Below, piece by piece: positions 36,090-45,221 of a stretch of 64,000 nt of DNA. The notes beneath the pieces were generated by a model, which was not told the origin of the DNA, made no database searches, and saw only the letters and a list, made by a program, of their open reading frames with translations. This stretch comes from Novosphingobium sp. Lineage in GTDB: Bacteria; Pseudomonadota; Alphaproteobacteria; Sphingomonadales; Sphingomonadaceae. Position 1 is the stretch's first letter. Each line of letters begins with the position of its first letter. The stretch lies in contig NZ_JAPZQX010000006.1 of NCBI RefSeq assembly GCF_027531025.1, positions 124,001 to 188,000 on the forward strand, in the 5' to 3' direction. A program made the translations under genes and the position numbers.

Positions 36090-36449
36090 TCAGACCCCCA
36101 TCCGCATGATGTCCTGGTAAGCCGAGAGCAGGCGATTGCGGACCTGCAGCGTCGCCTCGAAGGCGATCCCGGCTTCCTGGCGGGCAAGCATCACCTTGGC
36201 GATGTCGGTGACCTCACCCTTTTCATAAGCTTCGGTCAGGGCCGAGGAACGCGCCTGGACCTGGTTGACCTGCTCGAGCGCGCCTTGCAGCGCGGCACCA
36301 AAGCCGCCTGCAGCACCAACCGGCGCTTGGGTTTCGGCGCTGGCCGGCTGCTGCAATTGCTGGAGCAGCTGCGACCGGTCGACGATCTGCTGGCGCAGCG
36401 CCAGGATCTGCTGGACGCTGCCGGCATTGCCGATCCCGCCGACACTCAT
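36090..36449 (-). CDS. fliE: Flagellar hook-basal body adaptor FliE
   Basis: 119 residues. The conserved C-terminal part is present: FGAALQGALEQVNQVQARSS, KGEVTDIAKVMLARQEAGIA and the ending LSAYQDIMRMGV. It joins the MS ring to the rod. The start overlaps the regulator stop by 4 nt. Confidence 0.95.
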   Translation of the reverse strand: MSVGGIGNAGSVQQILALRQQIVDRSQLLQQLQQPASAETQAPVGAAGGFGAALQGALEQVNQVQARSSALTEAYEKGEVTDIAKVMLARQEAGIAFEATLQVRNRLLSAYQDIMRMGV

Positions 36450-37708
36450 CGGCCGGCTCCGGCGATGGCGAGGCCGGCCTCACGGAAGGCGGCGAGGCGA
36501 TAGCGCAGGGTCCGTTCGGAAATGCCAAGCTCGCGCGCGGCGGCGATCCGGTTGCCGCCGACGGCATCGAGCACTTCGAGGATCGCTTCGGCCTCGCTGC
36601 GCTGAACCGCATCGGCCAGGCGGCGCGGTTCGGCCAGGCTGCGCGGTTCGAACTGGGGCCGGGCCGGGGCGGAGGCCAGCCGGGCGGGCTGATCGAACAG
36701 GATCTGCGCCGCGCCGATTTCCTCGGCGCCGTCAGCCAGCAACAGCGCGCGGCGGATCACGTTTTCCAGTTCGCGCACGTTGCCGGGCCAGGTGTGCAGT
36801 TTCAGCTTGGCCAGCGCCGCCTCGCTCAGCCAGGGCAGCGCGCGGTGAGCCGGGGCGTGGCGCAGCAGCATGGCAAAGGCCAGCGGGGCCACGTCATCCC
36901 CGCGCTCGCGCAGCGGACGCAGCGTGAGCGGGAAAACATTGAGGCGGTAGAACAGGTCTTCGCGGAACCGGCCGGCGGCAACTTCGCTCGGCAGGTCGCG
37001 GTTGGCGGCGGCAATGATCCGCACATCGACCTTGACCGGGCGGGTCGCGCCGATCGGCACGACTTCGCCTTCCTGCAGCGCGCGCAGCAGCTTGGCCTGG
37101 AGCGCCAGCGGCATCTCGGCGATCTCGTCGAGCAGCAGGGTGCCGCCATCGGCGGCGCGGAAGAAGCCTTCGCTGGCCTGGGTCGCCCCGGTGAAGGCAC
37201 CCTTCTGGTGGCCGAACAGCATGGCTTCGAGCATGGTTTCGGGCATGGCCGCGCAGTTCACCGCCACGAAGGGGCCGGCACGGCGCGGGCTGCGATCGTG
37301 GATGAAGCGGCTGAGCACTTCCTTGCCGGTGCCGGTCGGCCCCGCGATCAGCACGGGGATGTCGCTGGCCGCCAGCCTCTCGGCCAGGGCCAGCACAGAA
37401 AGGCTTTCGGGATCGACCGCGATCGGGTGTGACGGCTGGGTCATGGCCGCCAGCGCGGCGGCAAGGGCCGCCTCGCCAGAGGGATCGCGATAGGTCAGGT
37501 GGTAACGGGCGCGGCCATCCTCGCGGCGCAGGCCGGGGCGCGCGGCGCGCTCCAGCGTCAGGCAGGGTGCCGGGCCGCTCGGCACGGGATCATGCTGTGT
37601 CCGCAGCCTGCCAAAGTCGGGTCCGGCCAGACCCAGGACGGAAGCGACCCGTTCGGCCAGCACGCTGTGCTGCCGCCAGGTGGCATCGCTGATGTTTGCT
37701 GCCGTCAC
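36446..37708 (-). CDS. flbD: FlbD/FleQ-like sigma54-dependent activator
   Basis: 420 residues from a GTG at 37708; no better start was found. The N-terminal ~90 residues lack a recognisable receiver. The AAA+ core has Walker A GPTGTGKE, the sigma54-contacting GAFTGA loop, Walker B GGTLLLDEIAEMP, and the R-fingers in REDLFYRLNVFPL. The C-terminal Fis-type helix-turn-helix is GGNRIAAARELGISERTLRY. It heads the fli operon. It would drive sigma54 promoters at flgB and at the transglycosylase-flhA-fliA operon; its own upstream DNA has one CGGCAA half-site. The FlbD name is by analogy with Caulobacter. Confidence 0.88.
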   Translation of the reverse strand: MTAANISDATWRQHSVLAERVASVLGLAGPDFGRLRTQHDPVPSGPAPCLTLERAARPGLRREDGRARYHLTYRDPSGEAALAAALAAMTQPSHPIAVDPESLSVLALAERLAASDIPVLIAGPTGTGKEVLSRFIHDRSPRRAGPFVAVNCAAMPETMLEAMLFGHQKGAFTGATQASEGFFRAADGGTLLLDEIAEMPLALQAKLLRALQEGEVVPIGATRPVKVDVRIIAAANRDLPSEVAAGRFREDLFYRLNVFPLTLRPLRERGDDVAPLAFAMLLRHAPAHRALPWLSEAALAKLKLHTWPGNVRELENVIRRALLLADGAEEIGAAQILFDQPARLASAPARPQFEPRSLAEPRRLADAVQRSEAEAILEVLDAVGGNRIAAARELGISERTLRYRLAAFREAGLAIAGAGR

Positions 37709-37827
37709 GCCTGTTAACCCCCGTATCGATATCCTTCACAGGGGATATGCACTGATCCCGGCAAAGAATGGGGAAACGGATGGTTAGCTAAAAACCCCTA
37801 AGTGGCAAATTGCGGGGCGGGTGCCCT

Positions 37828-37853
37828 TAAACTTTTCTGTCGCTTGCCGCTCT
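37828..37853 (+). promoter_or_regulatory. Candidate sigma28 (FliA) promoter of fliC
   Basis: TAAACTTT, ten bases, then GCCGCTCT: a good match to TAAAGTTT-N11-GCCGATAA with one base less spacing. It lies about 85 nt upstream of the flagellin start, leaving a leader of roughly 75 nt. Confidence 0.65.
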
Positions 37854-37898
37854 AGGGCCTGGCAGCCGCGTCGGATGGTCCGTTTGTGGCTGGCTTAT

Positions 37899-37925
37899 CG
37901 AGACGATCACGTCGAGACGATCACG
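37899..37925 (+). repeat. Tandem 13-bp direct repeat in the fliC leader
   Basis: CGAGACGATCACG occurs twice (37899-37911 and 37913-37925) with one base between, ending at the GGGAG ribosome-binding site of fliC. It could bind a translational regulator of flagellin or a DNA-binding protein. Confidence 0.75.
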
Positions 37926-37937
37926 GGAGTAGCCACA

Positions 37938-38765
37938 ATGGCCGTTATCAATACCAACATCAGCGCGCTGAAGGCCGCCAACGCCTCGAACGCCGCGAAC
38001 AAGATGCTCGGCACCGCGATGGAGCGCCTGTCGAGCGGCAAGCGTATCAACAGCGCCAAGGACGACGCTGCGGGCCTCGCCATCGCCACCAGCATGACCG
38101 CCCAGGTGCGCGGCATGAACCAGGCGATCCGCAATTCGAACGACGGTATCGCCCTGGCCCAGACCGCCGAAGGCGCGCTGAGCGAAGTGACCAACATGCT
38201 GCAGCGCGTGCGCGAACTGGCTGTCCAGTCGGCTTCGGGCACCTACGATGATGCTACCGACCGCGCCTATATGCAGACCGAAGTGGACGAACTGACTGCG
38301 CAGATCGACCAGGTCATCACCAATTCGGAATTCAACGGCGTGAAGCTGTTCGACGGCAGCGTTGCCTCCGTCACGATCCAGACCGGTGCGAGCGCCGCCG
38401 ATACGGTTGACCTGACCATGGCTGACCTGTCCGGCTTGGCCGCCAGCGGCGGTGGGGCAGGTTCGTACGACGTGTCGACAGCATCGGCCGCCAATGGTCT
38501 GCTGACCACCATCGACGGCGAACTGGACGATATCAACTCGGCCCGTTCCACCCTGGGTGCTGCCCAGAACCGCCTTGAATCGGTGGTCAACAACCTGACC
38601 AGCAACGCCACCAACCTGTCCGATGCCCGCAGCCGGATCGAAGACGCCGACTATTCGGCTGAAACGACCGCGATGGCCAAGGCCCAGATCCTCTCGCAGG
38701 CTTCGACCGCGATGATCGCCCAGGCCAACCAGAGCCAGCAGAACGTCCTGTCGCTGCTGCGCTAA
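37938..38765 (+). CDS. fliC: Flagellin FliC
   Basis: 275 residues from the ATG at 37938. The conserved D0/D1 ends are clear: [20 protein letters not shown] with [20 protein letters not shown] at the start, and [20 protein letters not shown] to [14 protein letters not shown] at the end. The exposed middle is very short, as in many alphaproteobacterial flagellins. It is monocistronic, with its own sigma28-type promoter and a strong terminator. It is the only flagellin in view; the usual alphaproteobacterial FlaF and FlbT genes are absent from the window. Confidence 0.98.
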   Translation: MAVINTNISALKAANASNAANKMLGTAMERLSSGKRINSAKDDAAGLAIATSMTAQVRGMNQAIRNSNDGIALAQTAEGALSEVTNMLQRVRELAVQSASGTYDDATDRAYMQTEVDELTAQIDQVITNSEFNGVKLFDGSVASVTIQTGASAADTVDLTMADLSGLAASGGGAGSYDVSTASAANGLLTTIDGELDDINSARSTLGAAQNRLESVVNNLTSNATNLSDARSRIEDADYSAETTAMAKAQILSQASTAMIAQANQSQQNVLSLLR

Positions 38766-38798
38766 GCCAGGGAAAAATCGCCTGACCTTCCAGGCGCG

Positions 38799-38833
38799 GC
38801 CCGGCGGTTCCCCCCGAACCGCCGGGCCTTTTT
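38799..38833 (+). terminator. Rho-independent terminator of fliC
   Basis: Perfect 12-bp stem GCCCGGCGGTTC / GAACCGCCGGGC with a CCCCC loop, then TTTTT after one C. It lies 33 nt past the flagellin stop, between convergent genes. Confidence 0.92.
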
Positions 38834-38858
38834 CTGTGCTGGTCGATCGCGGAGCCGG

Positions 38859-39533
38859 TCAGTCGAAGCCGACCCAGCGGGTCGCTTCCTCCACGCTCTT
38901 GCGCTCGGACACCACGGCATTGGCCGGGAAGCTGTCATCCGGCCAGCCCAGGGCCACGGCCTTCATGATCACCTGATCATCCGGGATCCCGGCGTGTTCG
39001 CGCACCACCGGGCTCTGCATGATGCCCTGGCTGTTGATCACGCAGCCCAGGCCCCGCGACCAGGCGGCATTGACCAGCGCGGTCGTCACCGCCCCGCAAT
39101 CGAAGGGCGTATCGTCGCTGTCGGCCAGTTCCTTGTCATAGGTGATGATCACGCAGACCGGCGCATCGAACTGGCGGAACCCGCGCAGCACCCAGTCGAG
39201 CCGGGCATCCTTGTCATCGCGGGCGATCCCTTGCGCGGCGAACAATTGCTTGGCGACCCCGATCTGGCGTTCGCGGTGGACCCCTTCGAAGGGGTGGCCG
39301 GTGCGGAATTCGCGGCTGTGCGGCACCCCGGCCAGGTTGCGTTCGGTGTTCCCTGCGCGGATCCGGTCAAGCGGCTCGCCGGTGATCACGTGAAAGTTCC
39401 ACGGCTGGGTATTCATCGAGCTGGGCGCACGCATGGCCAGCCGGAGCACTTGCGCGATCAGCTCCTTGGGCACCGGCCGTTGCAGATAGCCCCGGATCGA
39501 GCGGCGGCCCATGATGACGTCATCGAATTCCAT
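38859..39533 (-). CDS. Nitroreductase family FMN-dependent oxidoreductase
   Basis: 224 residues; ATG at 39533 with GGGGAG upstream. Typical features are MGRRSIRGYLQRPVPKEL, the FMN-contacting RAPSSMNTQPWNFHVITG, and the C-terminal VIMKAVALGWPDDSFPANA. These enzymes reduce nitroaromatics, quinones or flavins with NAD(P)H. It follows the DJ-1/PfpI gene by 25 nt on the same strand, so the two probably form an operon placed inside the flagellar island without an obvious motility role. Confidence 0.92.
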   Translation of the reverse strand: MEFDDVIMGRRSIRGYLQRPVPKELIAQVLRLAMRAPSSMNTQPWNFHVITGEPLDRIRAGNTERNLAGVPHSREFRTGHPFEGVHRERQIGVAKQLFAAQGIARDDKDARLDWVLRGFRQFDAPVCVIITYDKELADSDDTPFDCGAVTTALVNAAWSRGLGCVINSQGIMQSPVVREHAGIPDDQVIMKAVALGWPDDSFPANAVVSERKSVEEATRWVGFD

Positions 39534-39558
39534 GCATTCTCCCCGTTTTTTTCCGTTG

Positions 39559-40257
39559 TCATTCCATGCCGGGCGGCACGTTGAAACCCAGTCGTTCGGC
39601 CGCGGCGATCAATTCGGCCCGGCGGCCTGGCGCCAGCCGGTTGGCCCGCGTCAGATAGGTGGCGACCAGCGCTGCTCCGGCCTTGTCCGGCGCTCCGGTG
39701 TCGAACGGCGGGGCTGGATCGTATTCCAGCGCCAGCTGGACTGCGCGGGCATGATCCTCGCCCGCGATCTCGGCCATCAGCGCCAGGGCAAAGTCGATTC
39801 CCGCCGTCACCCCGCCGCCGGTGGCGCGGTTGCGATCGATCACGTGGCGGGCGTGGACCGGCTCGGCCCCGAACAGTTCCAGCAGGTCGTGCCAGGCCCA
39901 GTGGGTGGTTGCCTTGTAACCCTGCAGCAGGCCCGCCGCGCCCAGGATCAGCGCGCCGGTGCAGACGCTGGTCACCCATTGCGCCTCGGCGCCCACCTGC
40001 CGCACCCAGTCGAGCGCCGGGGCATGGTCGATCACCTTGGCTACCTCGATCCCACCCGGCACGCACAGGATATCGGCGCGCGGGACATCGGCAAAGGTAG
40101 CGGTGGGCAGGATCGAGAACCCGGCATCGGTCGGCACCGGATCGCGATTGTCCCACACCAGGTCGACCTTTGCATCCGGCAGGCGCGAAAGGAACTGCGC
40201 GGGGCCGGTCAGGTCAAGCTGGGTGACGTTCGGAAACAGCAGGAAGGCGATATGCAT
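39559..40257 (-). CDS. DJ-1/PfpI family protein, isonitrile hydratase-like
   Basis: 232 residues from the ATG at 40257. The DJ-1/PfpI fold shows MHIAFLLFPNVTQLDLTGPA, ILCVPGG, and the nucleophile elbow TSVCTGALILGAAGLL, whose Cys is the catalytic residue. TTHWAWHDLL and RNRATGGGVTAGIDFAL resemble isonitrile hydratase (InhA) homologues. The actual substrate is not shown. It is cotranscribed with the nitroreductase. Confidence 0.87.
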   Translation of the reverse strand: MHIAFLLFPNVTQLDLTGPAQFLSRLPDAKVDLVWDNRDPVPTDAGFSILPTATFADVPRADILCVPGGIEVAKVIDHAPALDWVRQVGAEAQWVTSVCTGALILGAAGLLQGYKATTHWAWHDLLELFGAEPVHARHVIDRNRATGGGVTAGIDFALALMAEIAGEDHARAVQLALEYDPAPPFDTGAPDKAGAALVATYLTRANRLAPGRRAELIAAAERLGFNVPPGME

Positions 40258-40374
40258 CGCGGCGATCCTTGGCATGGTCCGGCCTGTCCAGCAACCGCCT
40301 TGCGCCACCGGTCCGAAGGGCGGCATTGTGCGGCTGGGCAACCATGGTACGTTCCGTTGAAAAATGAGGGTGAT

Positions 40375-40884
40375 ATGGCCAGCAAGACCCGCGCCGACCT
40401 GCTCAAACGGCTCGATCCCTATTGGAAGATGGAAGCGGCCAACGTGCTGATCATGCCACTGTTCGTGGTGGCGGTCAGCCAGGCCCGGCTCGGCTGGATC
40501 ACGCTGGCGCCCATGGCGGCCACCATGCTGTTGCTGGTGATCGGCGCGCTCTACTGGCGGGGCAAGGTGCGGCAATTGCGCGGGCAGGGGGCTGGCTTTC
40601 CCGCCCTGCTGCGCCGGATCGCGGCCTGGCGGGGGCCCGCGCTGGCGCTGACCCTGGCGGGCTGCGTCACTGCGCTCGCTGGCTGGCTGGTGCCGGGCTG
40701 GGCCGTGGGCATGGCCGATCGCTATGCCGCGACCGGCTGCGCGGTGCTGGCCGTGCTGGAATACGTCAACTATTACCACCGCCAGTTGCAGCACTTCGAC
40801 AATCGCGAGGATTTCCGGCGGCTGCTAGCGGGCAAGGGCCTGCGCAAGTCGTGGCTGGCCCGCGATCTGGAGAGCCTTGGCTAA
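40375..40884 (+). CDS. Integral membrane protein of unknown function
   Basis: 169 residues from the ATG at 40375, with GAGGG just upstream. About four hydrophobic helices (near 24-40, 46-62, 88-108 and 112-125) are followed by a charged C-terminal tail (NYYHRQLQHFDNREDFRRLL). I do not recognise the family with certainty. It is divergent from the DJ-1/PfpI gene over a 117-nt spacer, and its TAA overlaps the stop of motB on the other strand. Confidence 0.75.
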   Translation: MASKTRADLLKRLDPYWKMEAANVLIMPLFVVAVSQARLGWITLAPMAATMLLLVIGALYWRGKVRQLRGQGAGFPALLRRIAAWRGPALALTLAGCVTALAGWLVPGWAVGMADRYAATGCAVLAVLEYVNYYHRQLQHFDNREDFRRLLAGKGLRKSWLARDLESLG

Positions 40885-41735
40885 CGCATCAGCAGGATCG
40901 AGATCCGGCGGTTGCGCGGGTCCTCGGGCTTTTCGCGGACCAGCGGCTCGCGGTCGGCCACGCCCTCGATCTTGCGGAACCGCGCTTCGCCGATCCCCTG
41001 GCGGAGCAGGGCCTGGCGGGTCGCCTCGGCCCGGCCGGCGGACAGTGCCCAGTTGTTCGCACCGATCCGCGATCCGCCCTGACCGCCGCGCCAGGGCAGG
41101 GCATCGGTATGGCCGCGGATCGAAACCGCGCCCGGTTCCGGTGCGATCACGCCGCCGATCGCCTTCAGCAATTGCGCGGCATCGCTGGTTAGCACCGTGG
41201 TGCCCAGCTGGAACATGGCAAAATCGGCATCGTCGACGAGGTCGATCCGGATCCCCTCGGTCGTGTCGACCATCCGCACCTGCCGGGCAATGCGCTGGGC
41301 CACCTTGCCCTCGGCCAGCTTGCCGGCCAGGCGTTGCTGCAGCTGCTGCAGCCGCTTGATCCGTTCGCTCCCCTCCCTGGGGCCGCCGGTCGCGTCGCGC
41401 GGGATGGTGATGCCCTTGGTTCCGGTCTGTCCGGCCCGGTTGGGGTAACTGTCGGCATCGACAATCGAGGATCCGCCCAGCATCCCGTTCGATCCGGCGC
41501 TTTCCTGCTTCAGCTTGACCAGGGTGGGGGTGAAGTAGTCAGCCAGGCCCTTGCGCTGGCTCTCGTTGGTTGCACCCAGCAGCCACAGCAGCAGGAAGAA
41601 GGCCATCATCGCCGTGACGAAATCGGCATAGGCCACTTTCCACGCCCCGCCGTGGTGCCCGGCGGCAACCACGGTGACCTTCTTGACGATGATCGGGGTG
41701 GGCGCGTCGCCCTTGCCCTTGCGCGGCGAAGGCAT
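40881..41735 (-). CDS. motB: Flagellar stator protein MotB
   Basis: 284 residues. One N-terminal transmembrane helix carries the proton-binding Asp in AYADFVTAMMAFFLLLWLLG, then a plug and linker region, and a C-terminal OmpA-type peptidoglycan-binding domain (VSIRGHTDALPW, ALSAGRAEATRQALL). It anchors the stator to the cell wall. It is the last gene of the flgB operon, 3 nt after motA. Confidence 0.96.
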   Translation of the reverse strand: MPSPRKGKGDAPTPIIVKKVTVVAAGHHGGAWKVAYADFVTAMMAFFLLLWLLGATNESQRKGLADYFTPTLVKLKQESAGSNGMLGGSSIVDADSYPNRAGQTGTKGITIPRDATGGPREGSERIKRLQQLQQRLAGKLAEGKVAQRIARQVRMVDTTEGIRIDLVDDADFAMFQLGTTVLTSDAAQLLKAIGGVIAPEPGAVSIRGHTDALPWRGGQGGSRIGANNWALSAGRAEATRQALLRQGIGEARFRKIEGVADREPLVREKPEDPRNRRISILLMR

Positions 41736-41738
41736 GGT

Positions 41739-42602
41739 TCAGCGGCCCCTGAGGGCGTCGAGCAGCTCGGACAGTCCGGGGCGCACCTCCTGGCCCAGGC
41801 CCGAGCGCGCGCTTTCCACCACCAGCGGCTGCGGCCAGCCGTGCAAGCTGGCGATGATCACCTGCTTGACCGCGTGGAAGATCTGCTCGTCGGCTTCCAG
41901 CACCTGCTTGAGCCGCCCGGCCATCGGCCCGACCATGCCATAGGCCAGCAGCACGCCCAGGAAGGTGCCGACCAGCGCCGAGCCGATCATCGCACCGAGC
42001 ACGGCCGGGGGCTGGTCGATCGAGCCCATGGTCTTGACCACCCCCAGCACGGCGGCAACGATCCCCAGCGCGGGCAGGGCATCGGCCAGGGTCTGGAGCG
42101 CGTGCTGCGGCTCGTGGGCCTCGTGGAAGTGGGTCTTCAGGGCATTGTCGATCACGTCCTCCACCGCGCGCACTTCCAGCGTGCCGGACGAGACCACGAT
42201 CAGGGTCAGCGTGTCGCAGATCAGCGCGACCAGCGGCTGGTTGGCCAGCAGCCGGGGGTATTCAGCAAAGATCGCCGAATTGGCCGGATCGGTAACATGG
42301 GCTTCCAGCGCCACCGGGCCTTCGGCGCGCAGCAGCTTCATCAGCCGCGTGGTCAGCACGATCGCGTCGATATGGTCCTGGCGGGTGTGGCTTGGCCCCT
42401 TGAACACCAGCTTGAACCCGCCGCCGATGGCCTTCAGCCCATGCAGCGAATTGCCGGTTACCAGCGCGCCGACCGCGGCCCCGCCGATGATCAGCATTTC
42501 ATGGGGCATGGCCGCCATCACCGGGCCAAGCGCGCCGCCGGTCAGCGCGAAGCCGCCGAAGACCATGACAATCAGGATGACGAAGCCAACGACGGCGTAC
42601 AT
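41739..42602 (-). CDS. motA: Flagellar stator protein MotA
   Basis: 287 residues with four membrane helices: helix 1 (VVGFVILIVMVFGGFAL), helix 2 (MLIIGGAAVGALVTG), helix 3 (LPALGIVAAVLGVVKTM) and helix 4 (GSALVGTFLGVLLAYGMVGP). The long cytoplasmic loop carries charged residues for rotor contact. With MotB it forms the proton channel that drives rotation. Lengths and motifs are normal, unlike the second MotA-like protein at 50662-51318. Confidence 0.96.
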   Translation of the reverse strand: MYAVVGFVILIVMVFGGFALTGGALGPVMAAMPHEMLIIGGAAVGALVTGNSLHGLKAIGGGFKLVFKGPSHTRQDHIDAIVLTTRLMKLLRAEGPVALEAHVTDPANSAIFAEYPRLLANQPLVALICDTLTLIVVSSGTLEVRAVEDVIDNALKTHFHEAHEPQHALQTLADALPALGIVAAVLGVVKTMGSIDQPPAVLGAMIGSALVGTFLGVLLAYGMVGPMAGRLKQVLEADEQIFHAVKQVIIASLHGWPQPLVVESARSGLGQEVRPGLSELLDALRGR

Positions 42603-42630
42603 GAATCAAACTCCCTTTGCTGCGCGCGGA

Positions 42631-43545
42631 TCAGCGCAGCATGGCAAACAGGCTGAGGCCCGAAAGGCGCACGAAGCTGGCCTGGCTGGCTTCGAGCACG
42701 GCCATGGTCTGCTTCAGCGCGCTCAGCATCTCGGCCGGGTCTGCCCCGCCGATCGCGCTCTGCTGGTCCTCGCGCTGCTCGCCGCGCTGGGTGCGGCGTT
42801 CGGAGACCAGCTCGATCCAGTTCATCCGGCTGCCGACGACGGTCTGCGCGGTGGTGATGGCTTCCAGCCCCTGATCGAGCAGCCCCAGCGCATCGCGCGC
42901 CGCCCCCGCCGGATCGGGCGAGCCGCCCTGCAACGCCGCGCCCAGGTCGCGCACCAGCGTGAACAGGTCGGTCGGCCCGGCGGGACCGGTGAAGTGCAGG
43001 AATTCCGGGCCGGTCAGACCGCGCGTGACGCTTTGCCCATCGCCCAGCGGCAGCTCGCCCGCGCTGGCGGTGCCGGCATAGCTGGGCCTGCCGCTGGCGT
43101 CGAGGACATAGGCTGGTCCGGCAGTCTCGCCCCCGAACAGGGCGTGGCCGGCGCTGTCGCGGCTGTTGGCAAGGCGCAGCAGCTCGCCCTGGACCTGGGC
43201 GATCTCCACCCCGATCCCGGCGCGCTGGGCCGGGGTGAGCGTGGCATTGGCGGCCTGGATCGCCAGTTCCTTGACCCGCGTCACATAGGCAGCGAAATCA
43301 CCGAGCGCGCTGTCCGTCAGGGCAAGGTCGGCCTGGCCGCGCGCCGCCGCATCGGCATCGGCGCCCGAAAAGCGCTCGGCCCGGGCGAGGCCACGCAGCT
43401 GGGCGGCGGCCACCGGATCGTCCGACCCGCGCGCCAGCCGCTGGCCGCTGCCGATGGCGCCTTGCAGCGACTCGGCGCGGGCGCGCAGCTCCGCCATCGA
43501 GCGCATCGAGCGTTCAAAGAAGGCGGCGGTGCTGACACTGGTCAT
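42631..43545 (-). CDS. flgL: Hook-filament junction protein FlgL
   Basis: 304 residues. The flagellin-like N-terminus (STAAFFERSMRSMAELRARA, IGSGQRLARGSDDPVAAAQL) and C-terminal helix (EASQASFVRLSGLSLFAMLR) match FlgL/HAP3. It links FlgK to the filament. It is 20 nt after flgK. Confidence 0.93.
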   Translation of the reverse strand: MTSVSTAAFFERSMRSMAELRARAESLQGAIGSGQRLARGSDDPVAAAQLRGLARAERFSGADADAAARGQADLALTDSALGDFAAYVTRVKELAIQAANATLTPAQRAGIGVEIAQVQGELLRLANSRDSAGHALFGGETAGPAYVLDASGRPSYAGTASAGELPLGDGQSVTRGLTGPEFLHFTGPAGPTDLFTLVRDLGAALQGGSPDPAGAARDALGLLDQGLEAITTAQTVVGSRMNWIELVSERRTQRGEQREDQQSAIGGADPAEMLSALKQTMAVLEASQASFVRLSGLSLFAMLR

Positions 43546-43565
43546 GGGGCGTGCTCCTTTCGCGC

Positions 43566-44903
43566 TCAGCGGATCGCCAGCAGGGTGTCGAACAGGTCGC
43601 TGGCGACCTGGATCACCCGGCCGCTGGCCTGGAAGGCCTGCTGGTACCGGACGAGGTTGGCGGCTTCGTCATCGAGGCTCACGCCCGATTGCTGGTCGAG
43701 CGCGATCCGCGCGCCCGAAGCGATCGCCTCAAGCGCCTCGGCGGTGACGCGCCGGCCGGAAACGGCCCCGGCTGCGGTGAACATCAGCCCGTCGATCTGC
43801 CCCGAAATGTCCGCGCCGGTCAGCGCCTGGCGCAAGGCGGCAAGGTTGGCCGGGTCGCGGCTGCCCACCCCGGCTCCGGCGGGCGCGGTGGCAAGGCCCG
43901 CACCGCTGGCCAGTGAGACAGCAAGGGTGGCTGCATCGCTCCCGGCGAACAGCGGCTGGCCGACCGTGCCGTTCAGCGCGACCCCGCCAGCCTGCGCCGC
44001 ATTGGCACTGCTGGCCAGCGCGGCGGCGATCCCGTTCAGTCCGGCCAGCCGGTCGCGCGCGGCTTCCAGCGCCTGGGCCTGGCCCGCCAGCGCGCCCGCA
44101 CCGATCGGCACGACGCTGCCCGCCAGGGTAAAGGAAATGGTTCCGTCTGCGGCGGTCGCCATGGCCAGCGGCGCGGCGGTCACCCCGCTCACCAGCAGCG
44201 GCCCGGCGCTGCCGCCCAGCCGCACGGTGACGGTCTGGTCGGGGTTGATCGTGGTGGCGATCCCCGCCTGCCCGGCGATCCGGCCCAGCAAGAGGTCGCG
44301 CTGGTCAAGCAGTGCAGTCTGGTCGCTCGATCCGGCCAGGGCGCGGCCCAGCTGCAGGTTGACGCGGGCCAGCTCGGTCGCATCGCGGTTCAACCCGGCG
44401 ACGCCCGCTTCCGCTTCGAACCGCAGGCCATCGCCGACCGTGCCCAGTGCACCGGCCGCCACGTTGAAGGTGCGGGCCAGCGTCCGCGCATTCTCCAGCG
44501 CTCCGGCGCGCAGCGCGGGATCGACCGGATCGGCCTGCAGGCGGGCGAGCGAGGCCTCGAAGGCGGTCATTGCTGGAAACAGCGCGGCCTGCTCCAGCGC
44601 GGCCTCGATGTTCTCGAGACCCTTGAGCTCGGCCCCGGCGCGCGCGGCATCGCTGCCGGTGCGGCGCACCTCGACCTGGCGGAACAGGTCGGCGTTGCGG
44701 GCAATCCCCTCGACCCGCACGCCCGAAAGCGACAGGTCACCCGGATAGCGCCAGGATCCGGCCGCTGCGACTTCGCCCAGCCGCACCGAGCGGCGGACAT
44801 AGCCCTCGCTCCCGGCATTGGCGATGTTCTGCGCGGTCAGTTCCAGCCCGGCGCGCGCGGCGCGCACCCCGCTGGTGGCGATATTGATGAGGCTGGAGGC
44901 CAT
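43566..44903 (-). CDS. flgK: Hook-filament junction protein FlgK
   Basis: 445 residues. The N-terminal rod-type motif (LELTAQNIANAGSEGYVRRS) and C-terminal SLDDEAANLVRYQQAFQASG are diagnostic of FlgK/HAP1. At 445 residues it is shorter than the E. coli protein (about 547), in line with the compact hook proteins in this operon. It lies 3 nt after flgJ. Confidence 0.94.
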   Translation of the reverse strand: MASSLINIATSGVRAARAGLELTAQNIANAGSEGYVRRSVRLGEVAAAGSWRYPGDLSLSGVRVEGIARNADLFRQVEVRRTGSDAARAGAELKGLENIEAALEQAALFPAMTAFEASLARLQADPVDPALRAGALENARTLARTFNVAAGALGTVGDGLRFEAEAGVAGLNRDATELARVNLQLGRALAGSSDQTALLDQRDLLLGRIAGQAGIATTINPDQTVTVRLGGSAGPLLVSGVTAAPLAMATAADGTISFTLAGSVVPIGAGALAGQAQALEAARDRLAGLNGIAAALASSANAAQAGGVALNGTVGQPLFAGSDAATLAVSLASGAGLATAPAGAGVGSRDPANLAALRQALTGADISGQIDGLMFTAAGAVSGRRVTAEALEAIASGARIALDQQSGVSLDDEAANLVRYQQAFQASGRVIQVASDLFDTLLAIR

Positions 44904-44906
44904 GGT

Positions 44907-45221
44907 CTAGGCTCCCGCCGGGGGCAGATGGCGGGCCAGCTGGGCCTCGATCTGCTTGGCGAGGCCCAGTGCGCCGGTGCCGGCCGCCAGGTCGGCGAAG
45001 TGGCTGTCCTGCATCGAGCGGAAGGTTTCCAGCCCCTGCCCGCCCAGCAGCGGTTCGCCGAAGCTCGCCTGCCGCGCGCTGGCCAGCATCTGGCGCACGA
45101 AGATCGCTTCGAAGGCCTTGGCGGCTTCGGCCAGCCGGGCGCGTTCGCCGCCCTGGCCGGAGGCCGCTGAACCGGTGACCACCGAGCCATTGGCCAGCAG
45201 GGGCGCGGAAACCGGGGTCAT
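44907..45221 (-). CDS. flgJ: FlgJ-like rod-binding protein (N-terminal domain only)
   Basis: 104 residues. It matches the rod-capping half of FlgJ: AKAFEAIFVRQMLASARQAS followed by GGQGLETFRSMQDSHFADLA. The peptidoglycan hydrolase half found in E. coli FlgJ is absent, as in most alphaproteobacteria. The lytic transglycosylase at 52952 probably supplies that activity. It overlaps flgI by 4 nt. Confidence 0.9.
   Translation of the reverse strand: MTPVSAPLLANGSVVTGSAASGQGGERARLAEAAKAFEAIFVRQMLASARQASFGEPLLGGQGLETFRSMQDSHFADLAAGTGALGLAKQIEAQLARHLPPAGA

Noticed and set aside
37804..37814. TGGCAAATTGC upstream of fliC as a sigma54 promoter
   Set aside because: The spacing between the GG and GC elements is far too short.
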